Positions 7,168 to 15,037 of a DNA stretch of 17,996 nucleotides are shown here, piece after piece. Every line of letters starts with the position of its first letter. Positions within the stretch are counted from its first letter, which is position 1. The notes beneath the pieces were generated by a model. The model did no database searches, had not been told where the DNA came from, and worked only from the letters and a program-made list of their open reading frames with translations. The stretch spans positions 1 to 17,996 of the forward strand of contig JALHHX010000030.1 of NCBI GenBank assembly GCA_022837245.1, in the 5' to 3' direction. This stretch comes from Lentisphaerota bacterium (GTDB lineage Bacteria; Verrucomicrobiota; Kiritimatiellia; RFP12; UBA3636). A program made the position numbers and the translations under genes.

Positions 7168-9297
7168 ATGAGCGACGACAAGAATAAAGCGGATTTCCTG
7201 GAAGGTTTCACTCTGGCACCCGACTGGGCCAAGAAGTCGGCCGATGAGCAGTCTTCCAAATTCAGCGCATACTCGGGGGATGATGAAGGAGATCCGCGTC
7301 GCGGCCGAGGAGGCGGGAAATCGCGCTTTGATCGTGGTTGGCAAGACCATGGCGACCGCTTCGTCAAAGGCGGCCGTGACGACCGCCGCAGTATTGGCAG
7401 CCGCCCGCCACGCCAGGACCGCGATGGCGGAAGACGCGGTTTTTCCCGCTCAGCCCCTGCCCCCAGGCCGGCTGAAGGGTTCGACCGCCGCACGCCCCGC
7501 CGCGACGATCCACACGAGGATCAGGGCGGCCAGCGCCGGCCCCGCCATGATGACCATCATCTGCCTCTCCCCGGGCTGCCTTTCGATGTGCGGTTCCTGC
7601 CCGAGCAGAAGGCGCTCTCGCTAATAGCGCGCAAGGTGCAGGCCGGCCACCGCGCAATACCGCTGAGAAACCTCGTCCAGCTCTTCTTCGAAAACCCGGA
7701 ATCTGCCGATGTCCGACTCGAATTCAACTCGGAAAACAAAGAGAAGCGCTTCCACCAATGCAAAACGTGCGGCTGGTTCGCGACAACCGAGCCGGAAGCC
7801 CGCGCACACCTGATGTCGGCGCACTTCGGCGACTATTTTGATTCCGAAGAACAGGATATCGAGCCGCCATCCGGCAACTTCACCTCCGTGGCGCGCTGCG
7901 GTTTCACCGGCAAGCTGCTCGCCCCCCCAAACCACCACAGCTACAACATCAAAATCCAGCAGATGCTGCGCACCGAATGCGCGGGCAAATCCGAGGACGA
8001 ATACCGCGCCCGCATAGAGCTGTTGAACGACCCGGAAATGGTGGAGCAGTGGAGGAAAGAAAACTCGAAGCAGACCGTGTATTTTCTCAAAGAGCGCCCC
8101 GTTGCCGAATCCAAGGCCAAGGGCAAGAAAAAAGCGGGGCCGCCGCAGAAGACGGAGCCGCCACAGTCCGGCGCCGCGCAAGAAACGGTGCCGGAGGCGG
8201 AGGCCGCAGTGCCCGCCGCCGCCACTGAAAATTCGCCGGTGCCTGAAGCCGATGTTGAAGTGTCCGCCGCCGCCACTGAAAATTCGCCGGTGCCTGAAGC
8301 CGATGTTGAAGTGTCCGCCGCCGCGGAAAACGTTTCCGAAACGACGGCTGCGGAGGCGGCCCATGACGCGGCAACGCCGGACGTGGACGAAAGCGCGCAA
8401 GGGACGGGGCCCGACGTGGCGGAGAAAGCTGATTCCCCGGATTCTCCGCTGCCGCCAGAGCCCGCCAAGCGCATGGCGGCCGACGAGGCGGAAGCGTATT
8501 TCATGGAAAAAATAGCCCCCGGCCTGCTCAAGACCGAGCGTCAGATAACGGTTTCACATGCCGTGTCGAAAACATTGACGGATCGTGTTTTGCTGGAAGC
8601 GATTTCCCGCGCATGGGATCGGGAGCAGGCAGTGCAGACAGCATCGCTGTTCTTCGCCGTGCGGGGCGGCCTCCGCGGCCGCAAACTGGCGCTCTTCCGC
8701 GCTTCGGATTCACGCCGCGAGGAATTCGTGATGCACAAGCAACCCACTATGCTGGACGTCGAACACGCCGTCTCGTCCCTTCGCCGGATTATCGGCTACA
8801 TCACCGAAAACCGCGGTTGCACGAAAACCGAGATGCTCGCCGAGCTCATAAAGGAGGATACGCCGCAGGAGGAGGCCGACGAGATGCTCAAGCAGGTTGC
8901 GTTTGTGACGGAACGCGGTTATATAATCGAATACTACAACGGCGTCCTGGCTCTGCCCGAAGAGCACCCGTACTTTTCGCAACCGCGCACGGCAAAAAAG
9001 CCCCATGGCGGCGAAAAGGCCGAGGACAGGAATCCGCAGGGCGGCAAAACCGCTAAACAAAAGCAGAAGAAACCACTGGCGGAGGCTGACGCGCCAACTC
9101 CCGCGCCCGGGGCTGAGCCGGCATCGCAGCAAGATGCGCCGGCACCTGCGGTCGAAGCAACTCCAGTAGCTCCGCAAGAGATCCCGATCACCGCGCCCGA
9201 AGCAGCGCCGGCATCGCCGCGGGATGTGCCTGTTCCCACACCTGAGACCGAGTCGACAGCGGCGCAACCAACGGAACCCGAAAACAATGGCCAATGA
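7168..9297 (+). CDS. Hypothetical protein with C2H2-type zinc finger and low-complexity linkers
   Basis: I do not recognise this 709-aa protein. ATG 7168 is preferred over GTG 7153 because GAGG at 7159-7162 sits 5 nt upstream. Residues 1-120 are rich in Arg, Gly and Asp (RGRGGG, GGRDDRR), reminiscent of disordered RNA-binding tails. A conserved-looking core covers about 128-310 and includes Cys198-x2-Cys201-x12-His214-x4-His219, a canonical C2H2 spacing that is uncommon in bacteria. Residues 315-435 are an Ala/Pro/Glu linker with a 17-aa tandem duplication (352-385). A second compact domain spans about 435-615 (AEAYFMEKIAPGLL to VLALPEEHPYF), mostly helical and possibly winged-helix at its end. 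The rest is Pro/Ala-rich. It is the first gene of a four-gene operon. A nucleic-acid-binding role is only an inference from the finger and the RG-rich tail. Confidence 0.85.
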   Translation: MSDDKNKADFLEGFTLAPDWAKKSADEQSSKFSAYSGDDEGDPRRGRGGGKSRFDRGWQDHGDRFVKGGRDDRRSIGSRPPRQDRDGGRRGFSRSAPAPRPAEGFDRRTPRRDDPHEDQGGQRRPRHDDHHLPLPGLPFDVRFLPEQKALSLIARKVQAGHRAIPLRNLVQLFFENPESADVRLEFNSENKEKRFHQCKTCGWFATTEPEARAHLMSAHFGDYFDSEEQDIEPPSGNFTSVARCGFTGKLLAPPNHHSYNIKIQQMLRTECAGKSEDEYRARIELLNDPEMVEQWRKENSKQTVYFLKERPVAESKAKGKKKAGPPQKTEPPQSGAAQETVPEAEAAVPAAATENSPVPEADVEVSAAATENSPVPEADVEVSAAAENVSETTAAEAAHDAATPDVDESAQGTGPDVAEKADSPDSPLPPEPAKRMAADEAEAYFMEKIAPGLLKTERQITVSHAVSKTLTDRVLLEAISRAWDREQAVQTASLFFAVRGGLRGRKLALFRASDSRREEFVMHKQPTMLDVEHAVSSLRRIIGYITENRGCTKTEMLAELIKEDTPQEEADEMLKQVAFVTERGYIIEYYNGVLALPEEHPYFSQPRTAKKPHGGEKAEDRNPQGGKTAKQKQKKPLAEADAPTPAPGAEPASQQDAPAPAVEATPVAPQEIPITAPEAAPASPRDVPVPTPETESTAAQPTEPENNGQ
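8221..8322 (+). repeat. Perfect 51-bp tandem duplication inside the zinc-finger gene
   Basis: Bases 8221-8271 and 8272-8322 are identical. They encode ATENSPVPEADVEVSAA twice, in frame (residues 352-368 and 369-385), in the disordered linker. Perfect identity even at third positions implies a recent duplication. Confidence 0.95.
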
Positions 9298-9919
9298 TAA
9301 AGCCGCAATCGAACTAAGCCTTTCATCGCTGGAGCTGCTCGTGGCGGGCACCGTTAAAAAGCCGTCGACCGGCAACCACGCCGTCAAAATCGAGCTGCAA
9401 TGGCCGCGAATCGGCATACAGTCCAGATCCTACACGAAGGTGTTCAAGCTCGTTGGCAACGAATGCAAGATCAAAGCAGATGACTGGGTAGGCGGCATCC
9501 TGCTCAAGGAAAACGTCACGGGCCGCTTCGCGCTTAAAATCAGCGTGTCGCCGGCGCTATCCGATGCCGAGGTGGATGAGCTCGCGGCGAAGATCGCGAA
9601 AACACTAGGAGGCGAACTCGCCGACATCATCGAAGACGGTCTCGGCGGCATGCTCGGCAAAGTCGCCGCCGTGCCGGTCGATTACTTAGCCACTCTGGCG
9701 GGCAAGGCGGAAGCCCGCCCCGTTGCCACAGCGACTATCGTGCTCGACACGAGTGAGTTTTCCGAAACCGGAGGCAGAGTCCTGACCCTGCCATTGACAA
9801 GTCCGGGGAAACTCACCAAAACAAGAAGGACCGCCACCGGCAAACGCAATGTGAAGCAGACGGTCCTGAAGGCGGGCGATCCCAACGGCGTCGCCGTGCT
9901 GTCGATGAAAACGCTATAG
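9287..9919 (+). CDS. Hypothetical protein, 210 aa
   Basis: No family is recognised. The start ATG 9287 lies inside the end of the upstream gene (11-bp overlap), which implies translational coupling. An alternative start at 9224 would add 21 residues read from the Pro-rich tail of the upstream gene and is unlikely. The protein begins MANDKAAIELSLSSLELL, has no signal peptide and no clear membrane segment, and contains a Gly-containing amphipathic stretch (LADIIEDGLGGMLGKVAA) around residues 111-128. The C-terminus is basic (KLTKTRRTATGKRNVKQT). The lack of any nuclease, binding or catalytic motif leaves the role open. Confidence 0.8.
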   Translation: MANDKAAIELSLSSLELLVAGTVKKPSTGNHAVKIELQWPRIGIQSRSYTKVFKLVGNECKIKADDWVGGILLKENVTGRFALKISVSPALSDAEVDELAAKIAKTLGGELADIIEDGLGGMLGKVAAVPVDYLATLAGKAEARPVATATIVLDTSEFSETGGRVLTLPLTSPGKLTKTRRTATGKRNVKQTVLKAGDPNGVAVLSMKTL

Positions 9920-9922
9920 ACG

Positions 9923-10855
9923 ATGCTCGACAGCTTTCTAATAGTAGGGCGGCAGGTAGCGGTTCTCTTCATACTGATTTTCGTCGGGTTCGGGTGCGCC
10001 AAGTCTGGCCTCCTGAAGAAGGCGGCTGTGGACGGCATGACGGATCTGGTGCTTTACATCGTCACGCCGTGTATTCTGATCACGTCGTTCCAGCGCGAGT
10101 TCGACCACAAAATGCTGGGAGCGCTCGGCGTGGCACTCCTCACGGCGATGGGGTTCCATCTTCTTAACATCGTCTTCGCGCACACGCTCGTGCGCGACCG
10201 CGAAAAGCGCCGCGAAAGTGTTTTGCGCTTCGGTCTCGTTTTCTCCAACGCCGGCTATATGTCGCTCCCCCTCCAAAATGAGATGCTGGGCGCGGACGGG
10301 GTCTTCTTCGGCGCGGCGGTGGTCGCCATCTTCAACCTCCTCGCCTGGACGTACGGGCTCGTGCTGATGGGCGGCGATATAAAGCTGATAAACTTCCGCA
10401 AACTCATCTTCAACCCCGGCGTCATGGGTGTGATCATCGGGCTCGCATTCTTTGTTTTTTCCTTTGAATTGCCGTCAGTGATCGTGAGCCCGATGGAAAA
10501 GCTGGCGGCGCTCAACACGCCGTTGCCGATGCTGATAATCGGATTCTATATGGCTGAGGCTAAAATCGTCCCGGTGCTCAAAGACTTCAAAGTCCACCTT
10601 GTGATGTTACTGCGTCTGTTGGCGGTGCCCCTGGTCATGCTCGCGGTGTTGCTCGCGCTCGGGGTGCGAGACAGGACGCTGGTCGTCGCATGCGTGATAG
10701 CCGCCTGCGCCCCCTCCGCGGCTATGACAACGATGTTCGCCGCGAAATTCAATCAAGACACACCGTTATCCGTTGGGCTTGTGTCCCTTTCCACGCTCGT
10801 CTCTATAGTCACAATGCCGCTGGTAGTGGGGCTGGCCTGGGACTTGACGCATTAA
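9923..10855 (+). CDS. AEC-family (auxin efflux carrier-like) membrane transporter
   Basis: The 310-aa protein is a predicted inner-membrane permease of the AEC family (PF03547), whose bacterial members export or exchange small organic acids such as malate or malonate. The substrate cannot be read from the sequence. Family-like features are the opening hydrophobic helix with VGFGCAKSGLLKKAAVDGMTDLVLYIVTPCIL, the two-half arrangement of about ten hydrophobic segments, NPGVMGVIIGLAFF near the middle, and the ending ACAPSAAMTTMFAAKFNQD. The start ATG 9923 is 3 bp after the upstream stop; no Shine-Dalgarno is obvious, so translation is probably coupled. It is followed after 28 bp by the flippase-propeller gene. 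Confidence 0.9.
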   Translation: MLDSFLIVGRQVAVLFILIFVGFGCAKSGLLKKAAVDGMTDLVLYIVTPCILITSFQREFDHKMLGALGVALLTAMGFHLLNIVFAHTLVRDREKRRESVLRFGLVFSNAGYMSLPLQNEMLGADGVFFGAAVVAIFNLLAWTYGLVLMGGDIKLINFRKLIFNPGVMGVIIGLAFFVFSFELPSVIVSPMEKLAALNTPLPMLIIGFYMAEAKIVPVLKDFKVHLVMLLRLLAVPLVMLAVLLALGVRDRTLVVACVIAACAPSAAMTTMFAAKFNQDTPLSVGLVSLSTLVSIVTMPLVVGLAWDLTH

Positions 10856-10883
10856 ACCTGAAACCGCTGAACAAGGAGCGACC

Positions 10884-12965
10884 ATGAAAAAAATCCTAGC
10901 TAGAATAATAGGGTCGGCCGCAGTCTCTGCTCTCGTCCTGTATCTGCTTTATGCCGCCGTCTCGCATAGCGGCGGGGAATTGAGTGTCGCTAGGATCATC
11001 CACTGCGTCAAAAACGCGGTCTGGCCGCTGGTGGCGGTGTACGCACTCTGCCACGTGTTCCAGACGTTCATACGCGCGGCGCGTGCGCGCATGCTGCTGC
11101 GAGCGGGCATGCCGGAGCATGAAAGAGACCAGGTGCCGGGGCTGTGGCGCGTGTCGCTCGTGATGTTCGTCCGTGGCGCATGCGTGGACATGCTTCCGAT
11201 GCGCGTCGGCGAGCTGAGCTACGTGGCGATGCTCAGCGGCGGCTATAAAATTTCGGTCGCAAACTGCCTGTCGTCGCTCTCGATCGGCCTGCTGTTCGAT
11301 TTCGCGGCACTGCTTATCGTGCTTGTCGCGGCGATCACGGCGTTGTCGCAGGGACTTTCGCTGGTCGGCGCGGCGGTGGTGCTAGTCATCGTCTGTGTAG
11401 TCGGTTGGTTCGGGCTGTTCAAGATACTACCCTGGTTCGCGGCCTTGCTCCAGAAACGCAGCCCGGAGCGGATTATGAGTATCAGATGGTACGCCTGGTG
11501 CGTAAAGACGCTCTCCGAGACTGCCGAGGCCGTGGAGTTCGTGGGCCTGAGCGGGAAGGTTACGCAAGTGCTGTTGCTCTCCGCCGCCATACGCCTCCTC
11601 AAATACCTCGGACTCTACATTCTATTCCTGGGGATCACCAGCCAGACATGGCCGGATCTTGCCGGCGCGGGGGTGCCGTCGGTGCTAACCGCGCTCATAT
11701 CCGCCGAAGGGGCGGCGGCCCTGCCTGTGCCCACTTTCATGAGTTTCGGCTCGTACGAAGCAGGCGGCATTCTGGCTTTGACAGCGCTGGGGTTCTCCGC
11801 CGCAGATTCGATGGCGGCGATGCTTTCCACGCATCTGCTCAGCCAGATGCTCGACTACGGCTTGGGCGGTCTGGCATTTTTGGTGTTCCTCTGGTCGCCG
11901 CGTTTGGCGCAGCCGGACATCCCTGAGGCCGACAGGAAGCGCAGGGCGGCGCACATGTCGGCCGGCGTCGCTGCCGGACTTGTCGCGTTCGTGGTCGCGG
12001 TGGGGATGCTGTTTTCATTTTTCGACAGTCCCGAAACCGCAGAATCGTCGGAAGGTATTGGTGTGCCGGTGGAGGGCGCGGAGAATGTCCAGCGGGCACT
12101 CCGCATCGCGGGGGTTGAAGGACGCATCGCATGGAGCAGCAACCGGGAGGGCACGCACAGCATCTATATGATTGAACTCCCTTCGGGAAAAAAAACACGT
12201 CTGACCAATGCGAAGTTCACTGACACTTATCCGCGCTTCTCGCCTGACGGCAAACGCGTGGCGTTCAGCAGGTCGCATCTGCCTTATGTGTCGCAGCGCG
12301 ACCAGCTAAAGTGGGACACATGGGTCGTGGACCTTGCGGCAGGCGAGGAAACTCTCGTCGCGACGAACGCCTTCACGGCGGTGTGGGATGCCGACGGAGA
12401 ATCGCTCGTGTACGTCCGTGATGGCGGCAAGTTGGTGAAGCAGAAGGCCGTGGCCGGGGCAACGGAGGAGATGCTCCTTGAAGCCGGCCGCGGAGTCGTA
12501 CCGGATGGCAACGAGTTCCAGACGCCGAACGTCGGATACAACGGGCGCGGGCTCGCATTCACACTGCGCGGCTCCGCAAACGGCACTTATGTTTCAGTTG
12601 ATGGCGCGACGCCACTCAGGATTGACGGCGGATGCGAAATCACGTGGCAGGGTAGGGACTCTTCCACAATGCTGTGGGTAAACCACCCCGGAAAACAGAA
12701 GAACACTATTTTCAAGCGCGACGGAATCAAGGCGGAAACCGAAACACTGCTCGACGTGGAGGGGGATTACAGCCACGAATATTTCCCAAAGACATCGGCA
12801 GACGGCGTTTGGATGGTCTATGGCGCCAGCACCGGCGGGCACGAACATGACCAGGCCGACTACGAAATCTTCCTGTGGAAAATCGGTGCTCCGCAAAGCG
12901 AAATAAAGCGCGTCACTTGGCACACTGGCAATGATTGCTGGCCTGACATCTTCGTGGACGAGTAG
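10884..12965 (+). CDS. Flippase-like membrane domain (LPG synthase TM/UPF0104) fused to a TolB/PD40 beta-propeller
   Basis: The start ATG 10884 has a strong ribosome site, AAGGAG at 10873-10878. The product is 693 aa. Residues about 1-345 form a multi-pass membrane domain resembling the lysylphosphatidylglycerol synthase TM region/UPF0104 family (PF03706): an arginine-rich loop with FIRAARARMLL, then a segment with LPMRVGELSYV. These proteins are linked to lipid or glycolipid translocation and cell-envelope biogenesis. A final hydrophobic helix near 360-380 leads to a soluble region (about 412-693) with TolB-like/PD40 propeller repeats: IAWSSNREGTHSIYMIELPS, YPRFSPDGKRVAFSRS, and weaker later blades. 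The joining of these two domains is unusual. It is the last gene of the 7168-12965 operon and ends in TAG. Which side of the membrane holds the propeller is not determined; propellers of this type are usually periplasmic. Confidence 0.85.
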   Translation: MKKILARIIGSAAVSALVLYLLYAAVSHSGGELSVARIIHCVKNAVWPLVAVYALCHVFQTFIRAARARMLLRAGMPEHERDQVPGLWRVSLVMFVRGACVDMLPMRVGELSYVAMLSGGYKISVANCLSSLSIGLLFDFAALLIVLVAAITALSQGLSLVGAAVVLVIVCVVGWFGLFKILPWFAALLQKRSPERIMSIRWYAWCVKTLSETAEAVEFVGLSGKVTQVLLLSAAIRLLKYLGLYILFLGITSQTWPDLAGAGVPSVLTALISAEGAAALPVPTFMSFGSYEAGGILALTALGFSAADSMAAMLSTHLLSQMLDYGLGGLAFLVFLWSPRLAQPDIPEADRKRRAAHMSAGVAAGLVAFVVAVGMLFSFFDSPETAESSEGIGVPVEGAENVQRALRIAGVEGRIAWSSNREGTHSIYMIELPSGKKTRLTNAKFTDTYPRFSPDGKRVAFSRSHLPYVSQRDQLKWDTWVVDLAAGEETLVATNAFTAVWDADGESLVYVRDGGKLVKQKAVAGATEEMLLEAGRGVVPDGNEFQTPNVGYNGRGLAFTLRGSANGTYVSVDGATPLRIDGGCEITWQGRDSSTMLWVNHPGKQKNTIFKRDGIKAETETLLDVEGDYSHEYFPKTSADGVWMVYGASTGGHEHDQADYEIFLWKIGAPQSEIKRVTWHTGNDCWPDIFVDE

Positions 12966-12974
12966 GTCTTTTCC

Positions 12975-13016
12975 TTGAGTTTCCAAGCGCAAAAGTGCAT
13001 GATCATGCGTGCTTGG
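12975..13016 (+). promoter_or_regulatory. Nested palindrome overlapping a weak promoter of the lactonase gene
   Basis: The perfect 12-bp palindrome GCATGATCATGC (12997-13008) is nested inside outer arms CCAAGC (12983-12988) and GCTTGG (13011-13016). TTGAGT (12975-12980) and CATGAT (12998-13003), 17 bp apart, make a weak sigma-70-like pair in which the -10 box falls within the palindrome. An operator for a dimeric repressor is a plausible reading. There is no T-run after the outer arm, which argues against a terminator for the upstream operon. Confidence 0.4.
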
Positions 13017-13056
13017 TCCGGCTGACAATGACGGGGCTGATATAAGGAGTGATGCT

Positions 13057-14127
13057 ATGAAAAAGTTTTTCTTTGCAGGTTCAAAAAACGACGATTCACC
13101 TGCGGGGCTGAGGGTGTTCGAGTTTGATTGCGCGAACGGAGCGTTCTCGGAAGTCGGGGCGGCGGAGGACGCGGTCAATCCGATTTACTTGGCTGTGTCC
13201 GCCGACGGCACGCGGCTCTATGCGGCTCAGGAAGTGGCGCCGGGCGGCGACGGCCGCACCGGCGGCATCGCCGTGTATGCGGTGGACGAACCCCGGTTGG
13301 AGAAAATTGCGGAGTATCCGTGCGCGCCAACCGTGCCGTGCCACCTCTCGCTTTCGCACGATGGAAAAAAGCTCGTGTATGCTGAATACTCAAACGCCTG
13401 GACGGGGGTGTTCGACGTGACGGACGATGGGCTGCTGGCCGGCCCGGTTGCGGAAGTGCAACACAAGGGCAGCGGACCCGACAAGTCACGCCAGGAGGCT
13501 GCGCACTGCCATTACGCAGCGCTAACTCCCGATGACGCCGTCATCTGCGTTTGCGATTTGGGGCTGGACCGCATCGTCTGTTACGACCCCGCTTGCCCGG
13601 GAGGGGAGATGCGCGAACTGGATGGCGCGGGCTGCCGCGCGAAACCGGCAGCGGGGCCGCGGCACATCGCCTTCCACCCAAACGGAAAATTCATGTTTCT
13701 GCTGAATGAGCTCGACAGCACGGTCGTGTCGCTCCGTAACGACGGCCGGGGAGCGTTCGTCGAAATCGGAACGTATCCGATGTTGCCAAGTGCGTTTTCC
13801 GGGGAATCAAAGGCGGCAGCGGTCAAAGTGTCGCCGGACGGGAAGTGGGTGCTGGCGTCGAACCGCGGGCATGACAGTATCGCGGCGTTCCTAGTCGACG
13901 ATGTTGGAGGCGGTCTGGAGCGCAAGGCGGTAAACATGCTTGCTGGCAAGTTCCCGCGTGATTTCGAATTCTCCCCTGATGGGAGGTTTGTGGTCGTGGG
14001 GCACAAGCTTTCGAATGAAATAGCCGTGTATGCGTTCGACAGTGCCACGGGCACGATGACCCATACGGGACATGTAAACAGCGGCATGGTCAAGCCGCTG
14101 TGTTTCGTGTTCAGTCGTCGTGCTTGA
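13057..14127 (+). CDS. Lactonase family protein, 6-phosphogluconolactonase-like
   Basis: The 356-aa product resembles the seven-bladed propeller lactonases (PF10282, YbhE/Pgl type) that hydrolyse 6-phosphogluconolactone in the oxidative pentose phosphate pathway. Typical blade motifs are visible: LAVSADGTRLYAAQE, CHLSLSHDGKKLVYAEYSNA, GPRHIAFHPNGKFMFLLNEL, VKVSPDGKWVLASNRGHDSI and FEFSPDGRFVVVGHKLSNEI. No signal peptide is present, so it is cytosolic, and its length suits the family. ATG 13057 is chosen because of AAGGAG at 13044-13049; an in-frame start at 13009 would read through that site. Lactonase-fold proteins include members with other substrates, so the exact reaction is an inference. 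Its last 17 bp overlap the end of the opposing HAD-like gene. Confidence 0.88.
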   Translation: MKKFFFAGSKNDDSPAGLRVFEFDCANGAFSEVGAAEDAVNPIYLAVSADGTRLYAAQEVAPGGDGRTGGIAVYAVDEPRLEKIAEYPCAPTVPCHLSLSHDGKKLVYAEYSNAWTGVFDVTDDGLLAGPVAEVQHKGSGPDKSRQEAAHCHYAALTPDDAVICVCDLGLDRIVCYDPACPGGEMRELDGAGCRAKPAAGPRHIAFHPNGKFMFLLNELDSTVVSLRNDGRGAFVEIGTYPMLPSAFSGESKAAAVKVSPDGKWVLASNRGHDSIAAFLVDDVGGGLERKAVNMLAGKFPRDFEFSPDGRFVVVGHKLSNEIAVYAFDSATGTMTHTGHVNSGMVKPLCFVFSRRA

Positions 14128-15037
14128 CGTTCAGACCCAGATCCATTTGGCCGGCCACGGTGATCTTGTGGCCGTTCTCTATGTCGGGGTCTGAGGTGTC
14201 GTACACCACGAACTTCACGGCGGGGAATTTCGCGGCCAGCTCGTTGCGGATGAAAGTGGCGACGGCGTGGACGTTGACGGGATCGTCGTCCGAGAAACCG
14301 ACACTCACCGGCTTCGTGCCTCCGATACGGTCTATGATGCGGAAAATGTGGTCGAGAAAATCGTGGATCGCGAATTGTTTCCGTGTCTCCGAGCTCTCGA
14401 TTTCGGGCACAGCGGCTGATTTAACAAGGGCAATGAAATCGGGCGAAGTCACGGCGTGGTAGCGGTTGAGGTCGAGAAAATTGTCCACGACCTCCTCGTC
14501 TGACATCGCGTTGTTTTTTTTGCCTCCGTTTTCATCGTAGCAGACGATATACCCGCGGAGGTTGTATATCATCTCCTTGCGTTCTTCGGGGCGGAGCACT
14601 TCATCCATGAATAGCCGCACTCCTTTGCGCAGCGTTTCCGGCTTGTGCCCCCGCGCGGTTACGATTGCGAAAATGCGGCCTTCCTTGAGAGTGCGGCGGA
14701 AGGTGTTGAAGCTGGGGGCGGTCTTGTCATCGCCTCGTTTGAGGCGGTCTATTGCCTCCCTCGCGTCCTTCAGGAATTTGCTTTCACCGTCTGTGGCAAA
14801 ATCCCGGAATTCGGCGAACGCCTTCTCCCAGTTGTCCTCCGGGGGGCGGTAATTCTGGGTGTCGTTGCGTATGACCGAGAACAGAGCCGTCGAGACCAGG
14901 TGCGGCACCCACTCTCCATTGCCGAGCCGACGTTCCAGATGGATGTACGTCGGCATGTGGAGGATGTTGTCATCCCAATCGAATATGTAATATTTAAAAT
15001 CCCTTCCGGCGATATTCGGATTATACGGTTTTTGCAT
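14111..15037 (-). CDS. HAD-superfamily hydrolase-like protein
   Basis: This 308-aa protein has the layout of a haloacid dehalogenase-type phosphohydrolase. Motif I is YYIFDWDDNIL with Asp20 and Asp22, motif II is IVTARG with Thr127, and motif IV is GFSDDDP with Asp250-252. The substrate is unknown, and the cap region between motifs I and II is rich in charged residues. The ATG at 15037 is preferred to upstream in-frame codons, because those would be read from inside the rho gene. It overlaps the rho stop by 17 bp and lacks a clear Shine-Dalgarno, so it is probably translated by coupling. Its terminal stop lies inside the end of the convergent lactonase gene. Relatives seem restricted, as I recall no named subfamily that matches. 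Confidence 0.8.
   Translation of the reverse strand: MQKPYNPNIAGRDFKYYIFDWDDNILHMPTYIHLERRLGNGEWVPHLVSTALFSVIRNDTQNYRPPEDNWEKAFAEFRDFATDGESKFLKDAREAIDRLKRGDDKTAPSFNTFRRTLKEGRIFAIVTARGHKPETLRKGVRLFMDEVLRPEERKEMIYNLRGYIVCYDENGGKKNNAMSDEEVVDNFLDLNRYHAVTSPDFIALVKSAAVPEIESSETRKQFAIHDFLDHIFRIIDRIGGTKPVSVGFSDDDPVNVHAVATFIRNELAAKFPAVKFVVYDTSDPDIENGHKITVAGQMDLGLNVKHDD

Noticed and set aside
7621..8531. Minus-strand open frames with repeated Gly/Arg/Phe or Ala/Ser segments
   Set aside because: Their repeats only mirror the 51-bp duplication and the Ala/Glu-rich linker of the plus-strand gene.
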